Shown here: in pieces, positions 44,151 through 52,953 of the stretch
How the letters are laid out: every line of letters starts with the position of its first letter
Numbering within the stretch: the stretch's first letter is position 1
Origin: Paractinoplanes abujensis
GTDB lineage: Bacteria; Actinomycetota; Actinomycetes; Mycobacteriales; Micromonosporaceae
NCBI RefSeq assembly: GCF_014204895.1
Contig: NZ_JACHMF010000001.1
Coordinates: 4,154,001 to 4,218,000, forward strand
Length of the DNA: 64,000 nucleotides
Reading direction: 5' to 3'
Translations under genes and position numbers: made by a program
Notes under the pieces: generated by a model
Told to the model about the DNA's origin: nothing
Seen by the model: only the letters and a program-made list of their open reading frames with translations
Database searches by the model: none

Positions 44151-45611
44151 TCAACCGGCGGACCGGATCGCCGTGATCACCGCCGCCCGGTCCAGCGACG
44201 GGTTGGCGGCGGCGTCGACGGCCAGGTCGGGGTCGTCGAGCAGGACGGCCAGGCGGTCGGCGGGCAGGCGGGGGCAGCGGGCCATCGCCTTGCGGACCAG
44301 CGGGTCGGGGTCGGTGCTCAGGTGCGCGATGAGTGCCGGGTCCGCCTCGGGGTCGCGGGCGGCCAGGGCCCGTACGCGGGAATCGGGGTGGCCGGCGTGG
44401 GCGGCCAGCCCGGCCTGCGGGAACTGGGGCCGCTCGAGCAACGCCGACAGCTTCCGGTTCTTCAGGAAGCAGCTCAGCAACAGCTCGCCCGGGGCCTCGG
44501 GGTGGTGGCGGGCGAGTTCCACCCGTACGGGCTCATCGGGATCGGTGGCCAGGTGCGCGACCACCGGCGGGGGCAGGTGCGGGTCCTGGGCGGCGCGGCG
44601 CCGCAGGCGCGGGTTGGTCGAGAAGGCCCAGCGCGTGGCCTCGTCCGTACGGAGGTCGGCCTGGCCGTCGAGGATCGCGCGCTCGGCGTCGGACACGTAG
44701 GCGTGGGTGGTGAGCGCCTGGCGTACGGCGTCGTCGGGGTCGGCGGCCAGCACGGCTATCTGCTCGGCGGTGAGCCCGGCACGGGTGGCCACCGCGGCCC
44801 GCACGTGCGGGTCGCGGTCGGCGACGAAAACAGCGATCGGCCCCGCGCAGGCCGCCAGCGTGGCCCGGACCCCGGCGTCGCGATGGTGCGCGAGGGTTTC
44901 GGCGACGGCCGGCGGCAACGTCGGGTTGGCGGCGATCGTCGCGATGGCTTCGAGGTCATCGGAGGCGGCCACCTGGGCGGCCAGCGCCGGGGAGAGCGGG
45001 GAGTGCAGCACCGTCCAGAAGGCGTGGCAGTGCATCGGCGGCAGGTCGGCCGGCTGCATGGGCCGTCGACGTTCGGCGATCGCGGCGGCGGCGGCCGCGG
45101 CCACCTGCGGATCCGGGTCGGCTTGCAGGGCCGGCAGCCGGTCTGGGCGCACCTGTCCCACGGCGATCAGGCGGACCCGCGGATCGGGGTGCCGGGCGGC
45201 GACCTCGGCCCGTCCCCAGTCGGCGAAGAACAGCTCGCCGAACAACTCGTGGCTCGCCATGGGGCTGTCGTCGGGCGGGTCGAGCAGCTCGGTCATCAGC
45301 CGCTGCAGGGCCCCCTCGGACATCGGGCGCCTTTTCTTGTACGCGTAGACGTTCATCCGCACGCGCCAGTCCGGGTCCTGAAGCAACCGATCCTGCACGG
45401 CGGGGTCCGCCCACGCGCTGCGGGCGACCGCGGCCCGCACCTGACGTTCGGGGTGGGCCGCCATCCGTTCCTGCACGATCAGCGGCAGGCCGGCCCGCGA
45501 TTCCAGACCCCGGGCCACCGGTACGGGCCAGTCGCGCAGCAGCCGCAGCAGCCCCTCGTCGGGGATCGCCGGGTTCTGGGCCAGTCCGCGCAGGACGAGG
45601 TCGCGTCGCAC
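44151..45611 (-). CDS. LRV/HEAT-like repeat protein
   Basis: 486 residues from GTG 45611 with TACGCT seven bases upstream (leaderless). It is a string of 22- to 24-residue helical repeats with the core DPDxxVRxxxA (HPDPRVRLIAV, DRDPHVRAAVA, DPDEPVRVELARH, DPDPLVRKAMARC), like leucine-rich variant or HEAT repeats. No signal peptide or catalytic motif. Likely a protein-binding scaffold. The membrane protein gene upstream ends 36 bases before, but this gene has its own promoter box. Confidence 0.8.
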   Translation of the reverse strand: MRRDLVLRGLAQNPAIPDEGLLRLLRDWPVPVARGLESRAGLPLIVQERMAAHPERQVRAAVARSAWADPAVQDRLLQDPDWRVRMNVYAYKKRRPMSEGALQRLMTELLDPPDDSPMASHELFGELFFADWGRAEVAARHPDPRVRLIAVGQVRPDRLPALQADPDPQVAAAAAAAIAERRRPMQPADLPPMHCHAFWTVLHSPLSPALAAQVAASDDLEAIATIAANPTLPPAVAETLAHHRDAGVRATLAACAGPIAVFVADRDPHVRAAVATRAGLTAEQIAVLAADPDDAVRQALTTHAYVSDAERAILDGQADLRTDEATRWAFSTNPRLRRRAAQDPHLPPPVVAHLATDPDEPVRVELARHHPEAPGELLLSCFLKNRKLSALLERPQFPQAGLAAHAGHPDSRVRALAARDPEADPALIAHLSTDPDPLVRKAMARCPRLPADRLAVLLDDPDLAVDAAANPSLDRAAVITAIRSAG

Positions 45612-45618
45612 GCCGACG

Positions 45619-45624
45619 AGCGTA
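45619..45624 (-). promoter_or_regulatory. Leaderless -10 box (TACGCT)
   Basis: TACGCT on the minus strand ends seven bases before GTG 45611. Confidence 0.45.
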
Positions 45625-45647
45625 GACGGCTGCGGCCGCCGGGACCG

Positions 45648-47069
45648 TCAGAGATAACCACCGGTGGCCGGGGCCGGCTGATCGATGCTCAGCTGGTCGA
45701 CTCCGCGCAGCAGCAGGTGTTTGCCGCTCGGCCCGGCCGTGGTGCTCAGCCACAGCGTCCCGGTCGTGGGGCAGCGGAGCACTGCGGCGCCCAGGAGCCG
45801 GCCGGCCGGTCCGGCGACGGTCAGATGACGGTTCAGGTAGGCGGTCGCGTAGCTGCCGGTGAGGGCGCCGGCCTGCCAGCATCGGCAGTCCCCCGCGTCG
45901 GCGAGGCGGTAGCGGTCCGCCTGCTGCCTGCGGTGGCGCTCGGAGCGCCAGTTGTGCCACCGGGCGAGACGCATCAGGGCCTGCCCGATGGCGGTCACCA
46001 CGGCCATGAGCCCGGCGAAGACGACGGCGCTGAGCGTGACGCGGCCGGTTGAGGCGCCGGCGATGGGCACGGCCGCGGTCACGACGAGGGCCAGGGCCAG
46101 CGCCGCGCCGACGTGCTGGTCGAGGGTCAGCTCCCGGCGGGCCGGCCCCTGGCGCAGCTTCGCCCCGGCCCGCCACACCGCGCTGTCCGCGGCGGTGAAG
46201 CCGGGCACAGTTCTGGCGCCGAAGTGATGCACCAGCAGAACGGGCACGAGCCCGGCCACCACGAGGGGCGGAACGCCGGACCACACGGCCAGGGCGGCCG
46301 CCGGAACCAGCGGGGCGGCGGACGCCAGGCGCAGCGCGGTCCGGCGGCGACCGAAACGGCGCATCGGTGCTGAAGTGACGACCGCCCGCAATGCGGCGGC
46401 CTCCGGGAACCGGTGGTGGGCGACATGCAGAAGCAGCGCGGAGCCGGCGGTGTCGCCCCGCCGCCGCAGATAGTTCACCGCGGCCAGGATCGGCTCCGGA
46501 TGCGCCTCCACGTCGGGATCGGCCGCGAGGAACTCCTCCACCACGTCGAGCACGGTCCGGGTGGCCGCCGCGCCGTCGTGCCGGTCCCGCCGAGCCACGA
46601 CGGAACCCAGGAAGCGGGACAGCGTGAACGACGTGACGATCCCGTGCGCCCGCACCAGGGCCGTCCAAGCCTGATCGGCCGTGGCGTAGTCACCGCACTG
46701 CTCGGCCGCCGCACCGACCAGGTAGAGCGGTTGCCACGCCCCGGGCCAGGCCGCGACAGTGGACAGCAGCCAGCGGTAGGCGCCGAGGTCGCCGCCGGCG
46801 GCGCGGCACGCGGCCAGCAGTAGATGCGGCCAGGACGTTCTCGATTCCGGGGACAACTCGGTGATCTGTTCCCGGGCCAGCAGGCCCAGCGCCTCCCGCG
46901 GACGTCCGGTGAGAAGCAGGAGCCGGGCTCGCATCAGGTCGTCCCGCTCGCCTGCGCTCGCCGTGAGCGCCAGCGCCACCTCGAACTCGTCGACCCGGTC
47001 CGCGGCGGCCAGCCAGTGCGCAGCCGACGCCACCATCACGTCCGCCGGTGAGCCCACAGGTCGTCCCAT
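45648..47069 (-). CDS. Membrane protein with N-terminal helical repeats
   Basis: 473 residues from ATG 47069; the frame is open upstream but that part overlaps the SMI1 gene. Residues 1-240 are TPR-like helices (RARLLLLTGRPREALGLLA, TADQAWTALVRAHG). Two hydrophobic hairpins (about 255-295 and 330-375) give about four membrane helices, and a C-terminal domain with CRC and Cys near 430 follows. I do not recognise a family. It lies upstream of the LRV-repeat gene. Confidence 0.7.
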   Translation of the reverse strand: MGRPVGSPADVMVASAAHWLAAADRVDEFEVALALTASAGERDDLMRARLLLLTGRPREALGLLAREQITELSPESRTSWPHLLLAACRAAGGDLGAYRWLLSTVAAWPGAWQPLYLVGAAAEQCGDYATADQAWTALVRAHGIVTSFTLSRFLGSVVARRDRHDGAAATRTVLDVVEEFLAADPDVEAHPEPILAAVNYLRRRGDTAGSALLLHVAHHRFPEAAALRAVVTSAPMRRFGRRRTALRLASAAPLVPAAALAVWSGVPPLVVAGLVPVLLVHHFGARTVPGFTAADSAVWRAGAKLRQGPARRELTLDQHVGAALALALVVTAAVPIAGASTGRVTLSAVVFAGLMAVVTAIGQALMRLARWHNWRSERHRRQQADRYRLADAGDCRCWQAGALTGSYATAYLNRHLTVAGPAGRLLGAAVLRCPTTGTLWLSTTAGPSGKHLLLRGVDQLSIDQPAPATGGYL

Positions 47070-47106
47070 CGGCACCGCCGGCCCGCGCTTGAGACTTGCC
47101 ACCTCG

Positions 47107-47112
47107 TAAGGT
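47107..47112 (+). promoter_or_regulatory. Leaderless -10 box with inverted repeat
   Basis: TAAGGT ends five bases before GTG 47118. CACCT-CGTA-AGGTG (47100-47113) overlaps it and could bind a repressor. Confidence 0.45.
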
Positions 47113-47117
47113 GAGGC

Positions 47118-47753
47118 GTGGCTTCGAGCGGGCGGCCCCGGACGGCCGAGCAATGGCGGGCCCACCTCACCGAGTACAGCGCGGACTTCCTCCGGGTGGC
47201 CGACGCCGATCAGCGTCGCGAGCTCGGGGACGAACGGGTGGCCTCCGGGTGGCTCGGGTTCGCGGGTGCGAGCCCGGCGGCGCTCGCCGCCGCTGAGCAG
47301 CGGCTCGGGGTGGGGCTGCCGCCGGGATACCGTGCCTTCCTGCAAGCCTCCGACGGGTGGCTCGAGATGAGCCCGTTCGTGTGGACGATGCGGACGACGG
47401 CCGACGTCGGGTGGCTGCGCGACCTCGAACCCGAGATGATCGGCGCGGGCGACGAGGACGACGAGCTGATGGCCCGGGCGCTGCTGGTGTCAGCCGACGC
47501 GGACGCCTGTTTTTGGCTGCTCGACCCCGGTGACGTCAACGACGAGGGCGAGTGGGCGGCGTACGTCTGGGCGTCGTGGTACCCGGGTCTGGGCGACCGG
47601 CACGACTCGTTCGCCGACCTGGTCGCGGCCGAGCGGGAATCGTTCGAGGAGCTCAGCGCCCGCGACGGCCAGGCGGTCGAGCCGGACGGGGCCGAGGAAC
47701 CGGTGGCCGAGGGCCGCCGGTTGGCCGCGCCGGGCGACACCGCTCGGCAGTGA
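47118..47753 (+). CDS. SMI1/KNR4-family protein
   Basis: 211 residues from GTG 47118. The SMI1/KNR4 fold is seen in AAAEQRLGVGLPPGYRAFLQ and ASDGW near 60-80, and in DACFWLLDPGD followed by WASWYPGL (about 135-160). Members serve as immunity proteins against polymorphic toxins or as regulatory adaptors. No toxin gene lies nearby, so a solitary immunity or housekeeping role is possible. Confidence 0.75.
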   Translation: MASSGRPRTAEQWRAHLTEYSADFLRVADADQRRELGDERVASGWLGFAGASPAALAAAEQRLGVGLPPGYRAFLQASDGWLEMSPFVWTMRTTADVGWLRDLEPEMIGAGDEDDELMARALLVSADADACFWLLDPGDVNDEGEWAAYVWASWYPGLGDRHDSFADLVAAERESFEELSARDGQAVEPDGAEEPVAEGRRLAAPGDTARQ

Positions 47754-48242
47754 TCAGGCCGGGGCGTGCTTGGCGATGTGGACCGCGTACGGGTCCAGGC
47801 CGACCTCGGCGCGGCGCTCGTCCAGGTGGTCGGGGTCGTCGCACGGCCACGGGACGGGTGCACCGTCGACGATGCCCGCGATCTGGGTGCCGTAGCGCTG
47901 TTTGTGGCCCGCGTTGACCAGAACCCGGTCGTGCAGCATGGCCACCTGCGCGGGGTCGGCCCGGCCGGCGGTCATCAGGTGCAGCGCGCGGCGTTGCAGG
48001 TGCAGCTGCCGGTCGGCGTGCTGCGCGATCAGCCAGGCCCGCCGGGCCGCCTCGGGACCGACGAGGTCCGGGGTGGGCCAGCCGTGCTCGTCGAGAATCT
48101 CGATCAGGCGGTCGCCGTTGCGGGTGGTGACGCGGCGGTGGGCCAGCTGGGCCGCGAGGTCGTCACCGAGCGCACCCGGCTGCAGGCGCCGGTCCTCGTC
48201 GGTCATGTCGATCAGTTCCTGAGCCAGTGCCGTGTTCACCAT
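47754..48242 (-). CDS. DUF6624-like protein
   Basis: 162 residues from ATG 48242, with TACCGT six bases before (leaderless). The pattern RNGDRLIEILDEHGWPTPDL, ARRAWLIAQHADRQL and HKQRYGTQ matches my recollection of the DUF6624 family, which has no known function. It is convergent with the SMI1 gene with no gap. Confidence 0.65.
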   Translation of the reverse strand: MVNTALAQELIDMTDEDRRLQPGALGDDLAAQLAHRRVTTRNGDRLIEILDEHGWPTPDLVGPEAARRAWLIAQHADRQLHLQRRALHLMTAGRADPAQVAMLHDRVLVNAGHKQRYGTQIAGIVDGAPVPWPCDDPDHLDERRAEVGLDPYAVHIAKHAPA

Positions 48243-48248
48243 GCCCAC

Positions 48249-48254
48249 ACGGTA
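48249..48254 (-). promoter_or_regulatory. Leaderless -10 box (TACCGT)
   Basis: TACCGT on the minus strand ends six bases before ATG 48242. Confidence 0.45.
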
Positions 48255-48438
48255 AGCAGCCCCGCACCGGCGCTTCGCACCCTCCCGCGTCCACATAGGC
48301 GGGTGACTATCGCCCATACTGTTACAGAACCCGTTTGGGACGCGTCAGCGGCCGGCGAAGCCCGCCCGGGCCCCCGCGCGAGCGACGGTCAGCACCACCC
48401 ACCCCGCCGGGACATCCGGCTCTTGACCGGGAGTTCTT

Positions 48439-48873
48439 CTACTTCAGCAAGTCGCGCAGCGTGTGGCGGAGCTGGTCGGCCGCGCGCGGGTCGAGCGGCG
48501 CGAGGAACATGTTTTCGGCCTCCTGGTAAGCCGTTTCCGCGGCGTCGAAGGTCTGCCGGCCCTGCTCGGTGAGTTCGACGATGTTGCGGCGGCGGTCGGC
48601 CGGGTCCGGACGCCGCAGGACGAAGCCTTGGCGCTCGAAGGTGTCGAGGATCGCCACCATCGTGGTGCGGTCGATGCCCAGTCGTTGCGCGACCTGCAGC
48701 TGGGAGGCCGGTTCGGGCCCGGCCAGGACCCGCAGCGCCCCGAAGTCCTTGCTGTCGATGCCCAGGTGCTTCAGCGCGGCGTCGGTCAGGGCCGTGAACT
48801 GCATGTTCACGTGTTTGAGGAGATAGCCCAGCAGGTCGTGCGGGTCGGGGGTGGCGCTGTGCTCGGTGGACAT
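48439..48873 (-). CDS. MarR-family regulator
   Basis: 144 residues from ATG 48873; TAGAAT six bases before indicates leaderless transcription. The winged helix is clear (SQLQVAQRLGIDRTTMVAIL, then the wing RPDPADRRRNIVELT). It diverges from the epimerase gene at 48940, and the 27-base palindrome between them is its likely operator, so it probably represses both. The ligand is unknown. Confidence 0.92.
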   Translation of the reverse strand: MSTEHSATPDPHDLLGYLLKHVNMQFTALTDAALKHLGIDSKDFGALRVLAGPEPASQLQVAQRLGIDRTTMVAILDTFERQGFVLRRPDPADRRRNIVELTEQGRQTFDAAETAYQEAENMFLAPLDPRAADQLRHTLRDLLK

Positions 48874-48879
48874 GCCGCC

Positions 48880-48885
48880 ATTCTA
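48880..48885 (-). promoter_or_regulatory. Leaderless -10 box of marR
   Basis: TAGAAT on the minus strand, six bases before the ATG at 48873; the operator lies nine bases further upstream. Confidence 0.45.
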
Positions 48886-48893
48886 GGGCTAGC

Positions 48894-48920
48894 CTGATCG
48901 TCAGTAGTACTGACGATCAG
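48894..48920. promoter_or_regulatory. MarR operator: 27-bp perfect inverted repeat
   Basis: The arm CTGATCGTCAGT, spacer AGT, then its exact complement. It is centred between the divergent MarR and epimerase genes and covers the -35 region of the marR promoter. Confidence 0.8.
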
Positions 48921-48939
48921 AACCACGACAGGAGTTGTC

Positions 48940-49884
48940 ATGATCCTCGTAACCGGAGGGGCGGGCTTCATCGGCTCGCACACTGTGCGCGCCCTCGCCG
49001 AAGCCGGCCAGGAGAGCGTCCTGCTGCAACGACGCACGGCCGACGTCCCCGCGCACCTGGCCGGCCTGCCCGTGCACGCCGTGCAGGCCGACGTGGCCGA
49101 CCTCGACGCCCTGCTCGGGGTGGGCAAACAGCACCCGATCACCGGGATCGTGCACCTCGCCATGTCCCTGCCGGGGCCGGAGCGGGGCATCGACGCCGTC
49201 GACGTCGCCGCCCGGACCCTGCAGGGACACCTGAACATCGCCCGCGCGGCGCAGGCGTGGGGCGTGCACCGCATCGTCACCGCGAGCACCATCGGCGTCT
49301 ACAACCTCGCCCTGACGGGCGCGCTCACCGAGGACATGCCGCTTCCGGTGGGCTACACGCACGCCGTCCCGACGTTCAAGAAGATCTTCGAGCTGCTCGA
49401 CGGGCATCTGTCCGCCGTCACCGACGTGTCGATCGTCAACGCCCGCATCTCCGCGATCTGGGGACCCGGCGGGCACCTTCCCGACCCCTTCTTCCCCACG
49501 TCCGTGCTGGTCAACGCCGCGGCGCAGCGCAGCGAACCGGACCTGTCCACCTTCCCCGCGCCGCCGCAAGCCGAGGACGCCCTTGACCTGCTCTACGTCC
49601 GGGACGCCGGTCGCGCCCTGGCCCTGCTGCAGCTCACCGAGCACCTGCGGCACACGACCTACAACGTCGCCTCCGGGCACGCCACCAGCAACGCCGAGGT
49701 CGTCACCGCGTTGCGGTCCGTCGAGCCGAGCTTCCGGGCCGAGCTTCCGTCGGCGGGTGACCGCCCGCGGACGTGGCTCGACATCACCCGGCTGCGCGAG
49801 GACACCGGTTTCGAGCCCCGCTACGACACCGCCGCCGCGGCGGCTGACTACGTCGCGTGGCTGCGGGCCGGGAACACGCGGTAA
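48940..49884 (+). CDS. NAD-dependent epimerase/dehydratase
   Basis: 314 residues from ATG 48940 (SD GGAG). Rossmann start VTGGAGFIGSHTVRAL (4-19), then HLAMSLPGPERGID, a Thr-Ser pair (TASTIGVYN) and the YxxxK-like YTHAVPTFKK (about 142-148). Lacks the tight sugar-epimerase signature; NAD-dependent reductase of small molecules is possible. Controlled by the divergent MarR. Confidence 0.85.
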   Translation: MILVTGGAGFIGSHTVRALAEAGQESVLLQRRTADVPAHLAGLPVHAVQADVADLDALLGVGKQHPITGIVHLAMSLPGPERGIDAVDVAARTLQGHLNIARAAQAWGVHRIVTASTIGVYNLALTGALTEDMPLPVGYTHAVPTFKKIFELLDGHLSAVTDVSIVNARISAIWGPGGHLPDPFFPTSVLVNAAAQRSEPDLSTFPAPPQAEDALDLLYVRDAGRALALLQLTEHLRHTTYNVASGHATSNAEVVTALRSVEPSFRAELPSAGDRPRTWLDITRLREDTGFEPRYDTAAAAADYVAWLRAGNTR

Positions 49885-49899
49885 CTCGACAGGCCTGCC

Positions 49900-49905
49900 T
49901 ACGCT
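49900..49905 (+). promoter_or_regulatory. Leaderless -10 box (TACGCT)
   Basis: TACGCT ends six bases before GTG 49912. Confidence 0.5.
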
Positions 49906-49911
49906 GCGCCG

Positions 49912-50544
49912 GTGAGGTCGAGGTTGATCACGTGGGTGCGCCCGCGCCGGCTGGTGCTCGTCGCTGCGGTGCTGGTGCTGCTGGTCAGCGCGCCGTGGAT
50001 GTGGACGACGACGGCGGCGCTGGGGCACGTCCACGACGCGGCCGAGGCGCCGGCCGCCGACGTGGTGATCGTGCTGGGGACGACGGTCGGTGCCGGCGGG
50101 CAACCGGAGGCGCGGCTGGCCGGGCGGTTGCAGACGGCGGCCGAGCTGGTTGCGGCGGGCCGGGCGCGGACGGTGCTGGTCTCCGGGGACGGCGGGGGCG
50201 ACTCCGGTGACGAACCGGCCGCGATGACCGCGTATCTGACCGGGCCGCTCGGCGTGGACGCGGCCCGCGTGGTGGCCGACCCGTACGGGCTGGACACCTA
50301 CGACTCGTGCATCCGGGCCCGCGACGTGTTCGGGGTCCGGCGCGCACTCGTCGTCACCCAGGCGTATCACCTGTCGCGCGCGGTGACGGTCTGCCGCAGC
50401 CTGGGCCTCGACGCGGACGGGGTGAAGGCCCGCTGCGACGGCTGCGGGCGGGCGTTGCTGGCCGAGAAAGCCGTACGGGACTACTTCGCCAGCGGCAAGG
50501 CCGCTTGGGACGTAGTGCGGCAGCGGCCACCCGCTGTCTCCTGA
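49912..50544 (+). CDS. SanA/YdcF-like DUF218 membrane protein
   Basis: 210 residues from GTG 49912 (leaderless). One membrane helix (about 13-33) anchors a DUF218 domain: DVVIVLGTTVGAGGQPEARL (about 50), VLVSGDGGGDSGDEPAAM and ALVVTQAYHLSRAVTVCRSL (about 145). The SanA group is linked to cell-envelope integrity; the biochemical role is unknown. Cys residues near 156, 168 and 172 may bind metal or form disulfides. Confidence 0.85.
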   Translation: MRSRLITWVRPRRLVLVAAVLVLLVSAPWMWTTTAALGHVHDAAEAPAADVVIVLGTTVGAGGQPEARLAGRLQTAAELVAAGRARTVLVSGDGGGDSGDEPAAMTAYLTGPLGVDAARVVADPYGLDTYDSCIRARDVFGVRRALVVTQAYHLSRAVTVCRSLGLDADGVKARCDGCGRALLAEKAVRDYFASGKAAWDVVRQRPPAVS

Positions 50545-50567
50545 CGTGAGAGGTGGCGGAGCCGAGG

Positions 50568-50573
50568 TATCGT
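50568..50573 (+). promoter_or_regulatory. Leaderless -10 box (TATCGT)
   Basis: TATCGT ends six bases before ATG 50580, the start of an eight-codon frame rather than of the main gene. Confidence 0.45.
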
Positions 50574-50579
50574 CCATTG

Positions 50580-50606
50580 ATGAGCGTCGTTGGGGACGTG
50601 CGGTGA
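50580..50606 (+). CDS. Eight-codon leaderless mini-ORF (candidate)
   Basis: ATG 50580 encodes MSVVGDVR and stops at 50604-50606. Its TGA overlaps the GTG at 50603 of the next gene (GTGA). With a leaderless box six bases upstream it could couple translation of the downstream frame. A frameshifted true N-terminus is the alternative. Confidence 0.35.
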   Translation: MSVVGDVR

Positions 50607-51316
50607 GGATCCCGGACGCGGCACCTCAGCGCGACGGCGAGGCCGAGGCCGGCCGCGGCCGCAGCATCTGGTTCTCGTCGTGGGGTGTGCTGGCCTGGGG
50701 GCATCTGAACCTGCCGTGGAGCGAGATGACCGGCCTCGAGATCACCGCCACGGGCGGCGCCGAGCCGTTGCTGGCGTTCCACCGCGGCCCGGTCGTCACC
50801 CGATTCCGGCTGCCCGGGCGCACGCCGCAGCAGGTTCGGGACGACCTGCGGTCGTGGGTGGTAGGCAAGGCAAATGAGAAGATCGTCATCCACCTGGAGT
50901 GGAACGTGCCGGCGGGCGAGTCGGGCGTGGCGGTGTACGAGCGGCGGATCCGGGCGCGGAAGATCACGAAGGATTGGGTCCTCGGCTGGGTCGAGACCGC
51001 GGAGACGCAGCGCCGGCAAGGCAACGAGACCACGGCCCTGTCGATCCTCGAGGCGGTCGTCGAGGTCAGCACCGCCAGCCTCGGTCCGACGGCCGCCGCC
51101 ACCGTGGCCGCCCGCAACAACTGGGCCTTCACGTTGGGCGTGAACGGCGGCCGGGGCGCGGCGATCCCGATCTACTGGACCCTGCTCGACGACGCCACCG
51201 CGGCGCTGGGCCACGGGCGTCGTCCGCGTGGGGACGACCGCGAATCGCTGGAGGCAGCTCGGCGAAACGCTCTGCGCAACCTGGCGATGCTGCACAACCC
51301 GCGCTGGCGCCCGTGA
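50603..51316 (+). CDS. Hypothetical protein, about 237 aa
   Basis: The start is uncertain: GTG 50603 (overlapping the mini-ORF stop) is chosen over an ATG or GTG nearer 50546. The N-terminal half has a beta-rich segment (WFSSWGVLAWGHLNLPW, FHRGPVVTRFRLPG), the C-terminal half helices typical of TPR-like proteins (ALSILEAVVEVSTASL, AARNNWAFTLGVNGG, ARRNALRNLAMLH). No family recognised. SD is absent. Confidence 0.6.
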   Translation: MRIPDAAPQRDGEAEAGRGRSIWFSSWGVLAWGHLNLPWSEMTGLEITATGGAEPLLAFHRGPVVTRFRLPGRTPQQVRDDLRSWVVGKANEKIVIHLEWNVPAGESGVAVYERRIRARKITKDWVLGWVETAETQRRQGNETTALSILEAVVEVSTASLGPTAAATVAARNNWAFTLGVNGGRGAAIPIYWTLLDDATAALGHGRRPRGDDRESLEAARRNALRNLAMLHNPRWRP

Positions 51317-51434
51317 CTGCCGGTAGCCGTGTGCGCTGGTCAGGCAGCGATCCACTACGGTTTGGAAGGCACACCGAGGCTCAGCGGACAACGGAGGCAC
51401 GCGTGGATCACCGGCGGCCGGGAACATCAGGGGC

Positions 51435-52949
51435 ATGATGGCTTCGAGCAGCACCGCCCATGTCAGCCACCATGCCCGGCGTCTTGTGCGCGTCGACCGC
51501 TCGCTGCCCCATCAGGTCGGGCAGCCCGTGCGCGCGGTGATCGCCGGGGGTGGGATCGCCGGGGTGACGGCGGCGCTGCTGCTGGCCGAGCGGGGCGTCG
51601 CGGTGACCCTGCTCGAACGCGACGAGCGGCTGGGCGGGCGGCTCGCGGCGTGGCCGAGACGCATGGCGGACGGCTCGACCCAGATGGTCGGGCACGGCTT
51701 TCACGCCTTCTTCCGGCAGTACTACAACTGGCGTCACGTTCTGCGCCGGATCGACCCGGCGCTGTCGTTCCTGCGCCCGGCCCGGCGTTATCCCGTGATC
51801 TCCCGTTCGTGGCCCGAGGAGGATTTCGCCGGGCTGCCCGGCACACCCCCGTGGAACCTGGCCGCGCTGCTGGCCCGCTCGCCCAGCCTGCCGCTGCGCG
51901 AGATGCGGGAGGTCGACGGGCCCACCTCGCTGGCGCTGGTGCGGTATTCGCGGGCCGAGACCTACCGCGAGTACGACTCGATGCCGGCGTCGGAGTTCCT
52001 CGACCGTCTGGCCATGCCGGAACGGGCCCGGTCGTTGCTGTTCGACGTGTTCGCGCATTCGTTCTTCAATCCCGCGACGGAGATGTCGGCCGCGGAGATG
52101 ATCATGCAGTTCCACTTCTATTTCCTGCGCAATCCGGAAGGGCTCGACTTCGACGCGCCGGACGACGACTACCAGAGCACGATCTGGGGGCCGCTGAGCG
52201 AGCGGCTGCGGGCGCTGGGGGCCGAGATCCGTACGGGAGCGACCGTCGACCGGGTCGAACCGGGCTGGACCGTCACGCTGACCGGCGGGGAAGAACTGCG
52301 GGCCGACCACGTCGTGCTGGCCACCGACCCGGCGTCCACGGGTGACATCGTGGCCGCCTCGGCCGGGCTGCCGCAGGACCTGGCGCGCCGGATGAAGACC
52401 GTGACCACCACCGCCCCGTACGCGGTCAGCCGGTTCTGGACCGACCGGGACGTAGCCGCCGACCGGGCCGCGTTCAGCGGTGTCGGCGGGGAACCTCTGC
52501 TGGACTCGGTGAGCCTGTTCCACCGCGTCGAGCGCGGCGCGGAGCAGTGGGCGCGGCGCACCGGGGGCGCGGTCGTGGAGTTGCACGCGTACGCGGCCGA
52601 TCCCGGCGTCGAGGCGGAGGCGGCGGCCGATCAGATGTGGTCGGAGCTGTCGGGCATCTGGCGGGAAGCGGGCTGGATGCGAACGGTCGAGCGCGACACC
52701 CGGATCGGCTACGACGCGCCGTCGTTCGGGGTGGGCAGCGACGCCGCCCGCCCGGGCGTGATCACCGGCGCCGACGGGCTGTTCCTGGCCGGCGACTGGG
52801 TCCGCATGCCGTTCCCGTCGGCGCTGATGGAACGCTCGGCCGCCTCGGCCGCGATCGCCACGAACGCCATTCTGCGCCGCTACGGCGTACGGCCGAATCA
52901 GGTCTTCTCCATTCCCCCGCGCGGCCTGCTGGCGCCGCGCCGGCGATGA
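51435..52949 (+). CDS. FAD-dependent oxidoreductase of the CrtI/CrtU type
   Basis: 504 residues from ATG 51435 (or 51438). The FAD motif is [20 protein letters not shown] (about 35-54) followed by the GG doublet region [11 protein letters not shown]. The C-terminal [20 protein letters not shown] (about 440-460) is the second flavin signature of phytoene-desaturase-like proteins; [13 protein letters not shown] near 94 suggests the isorenieratene synthase (CrtU) branch. No other carotenoid gene is near, so the substrate is open. Confidence 0.82.
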   Translation: MMASSSTAHVSHHARRLVRVDRSLPHQVGQPVRAVIAGGGIAGVTAALLLAERGVAVTLLERDERLGGRLAAWPRRMADGSTQMVGHGFHAFFRQYYNWRHVLRRIDPALSFLRPARRYPVISRSWPEEDFAGLPGTPPWNLAALLARSPSLPLREMREVDGPTSLALVRYSRAETYREYDSMPASEFLDRLAMPERARSLLFDVFAHSFFNPATEMSAAEMIMQFHFYFLRNPEGLDFDAPDDDYQSTIWGPLSERLRALGAEIRTGATVDRVEPGWTVTLTGGEELRADHVVLATDPASTGDIVAASAGLPQDLARRMKTVTTTAPYAVSRFWTDRDVAADRAAFSGVGGEPLLDSVSLFHRVERGAEQWARRTGGAVVELHAYAADPGVEAEAAADQMWSELSGIWREAGWMRTVERDTRIGYDAPSFGVGSDAARPGVITGADGLFLAGDWVRMPFPSALMERSAASAAIATNAILRRYGVRPNQVFSIPPRGLLAPRRR

Positions 52950-52953
52950 AGGC

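Noticed and set aside
41921..44176. Plus-strand open frame of 751 codons across the GGDEF-EAL gene
   Set aside because: Antisense shadow of a well-supported gene.
47118..47753. Toxin-immunity locus around the SMI1 protein
   Set aside because: No polymorphic toxin, secretion gene or repeat toxin cassette is adjacent.
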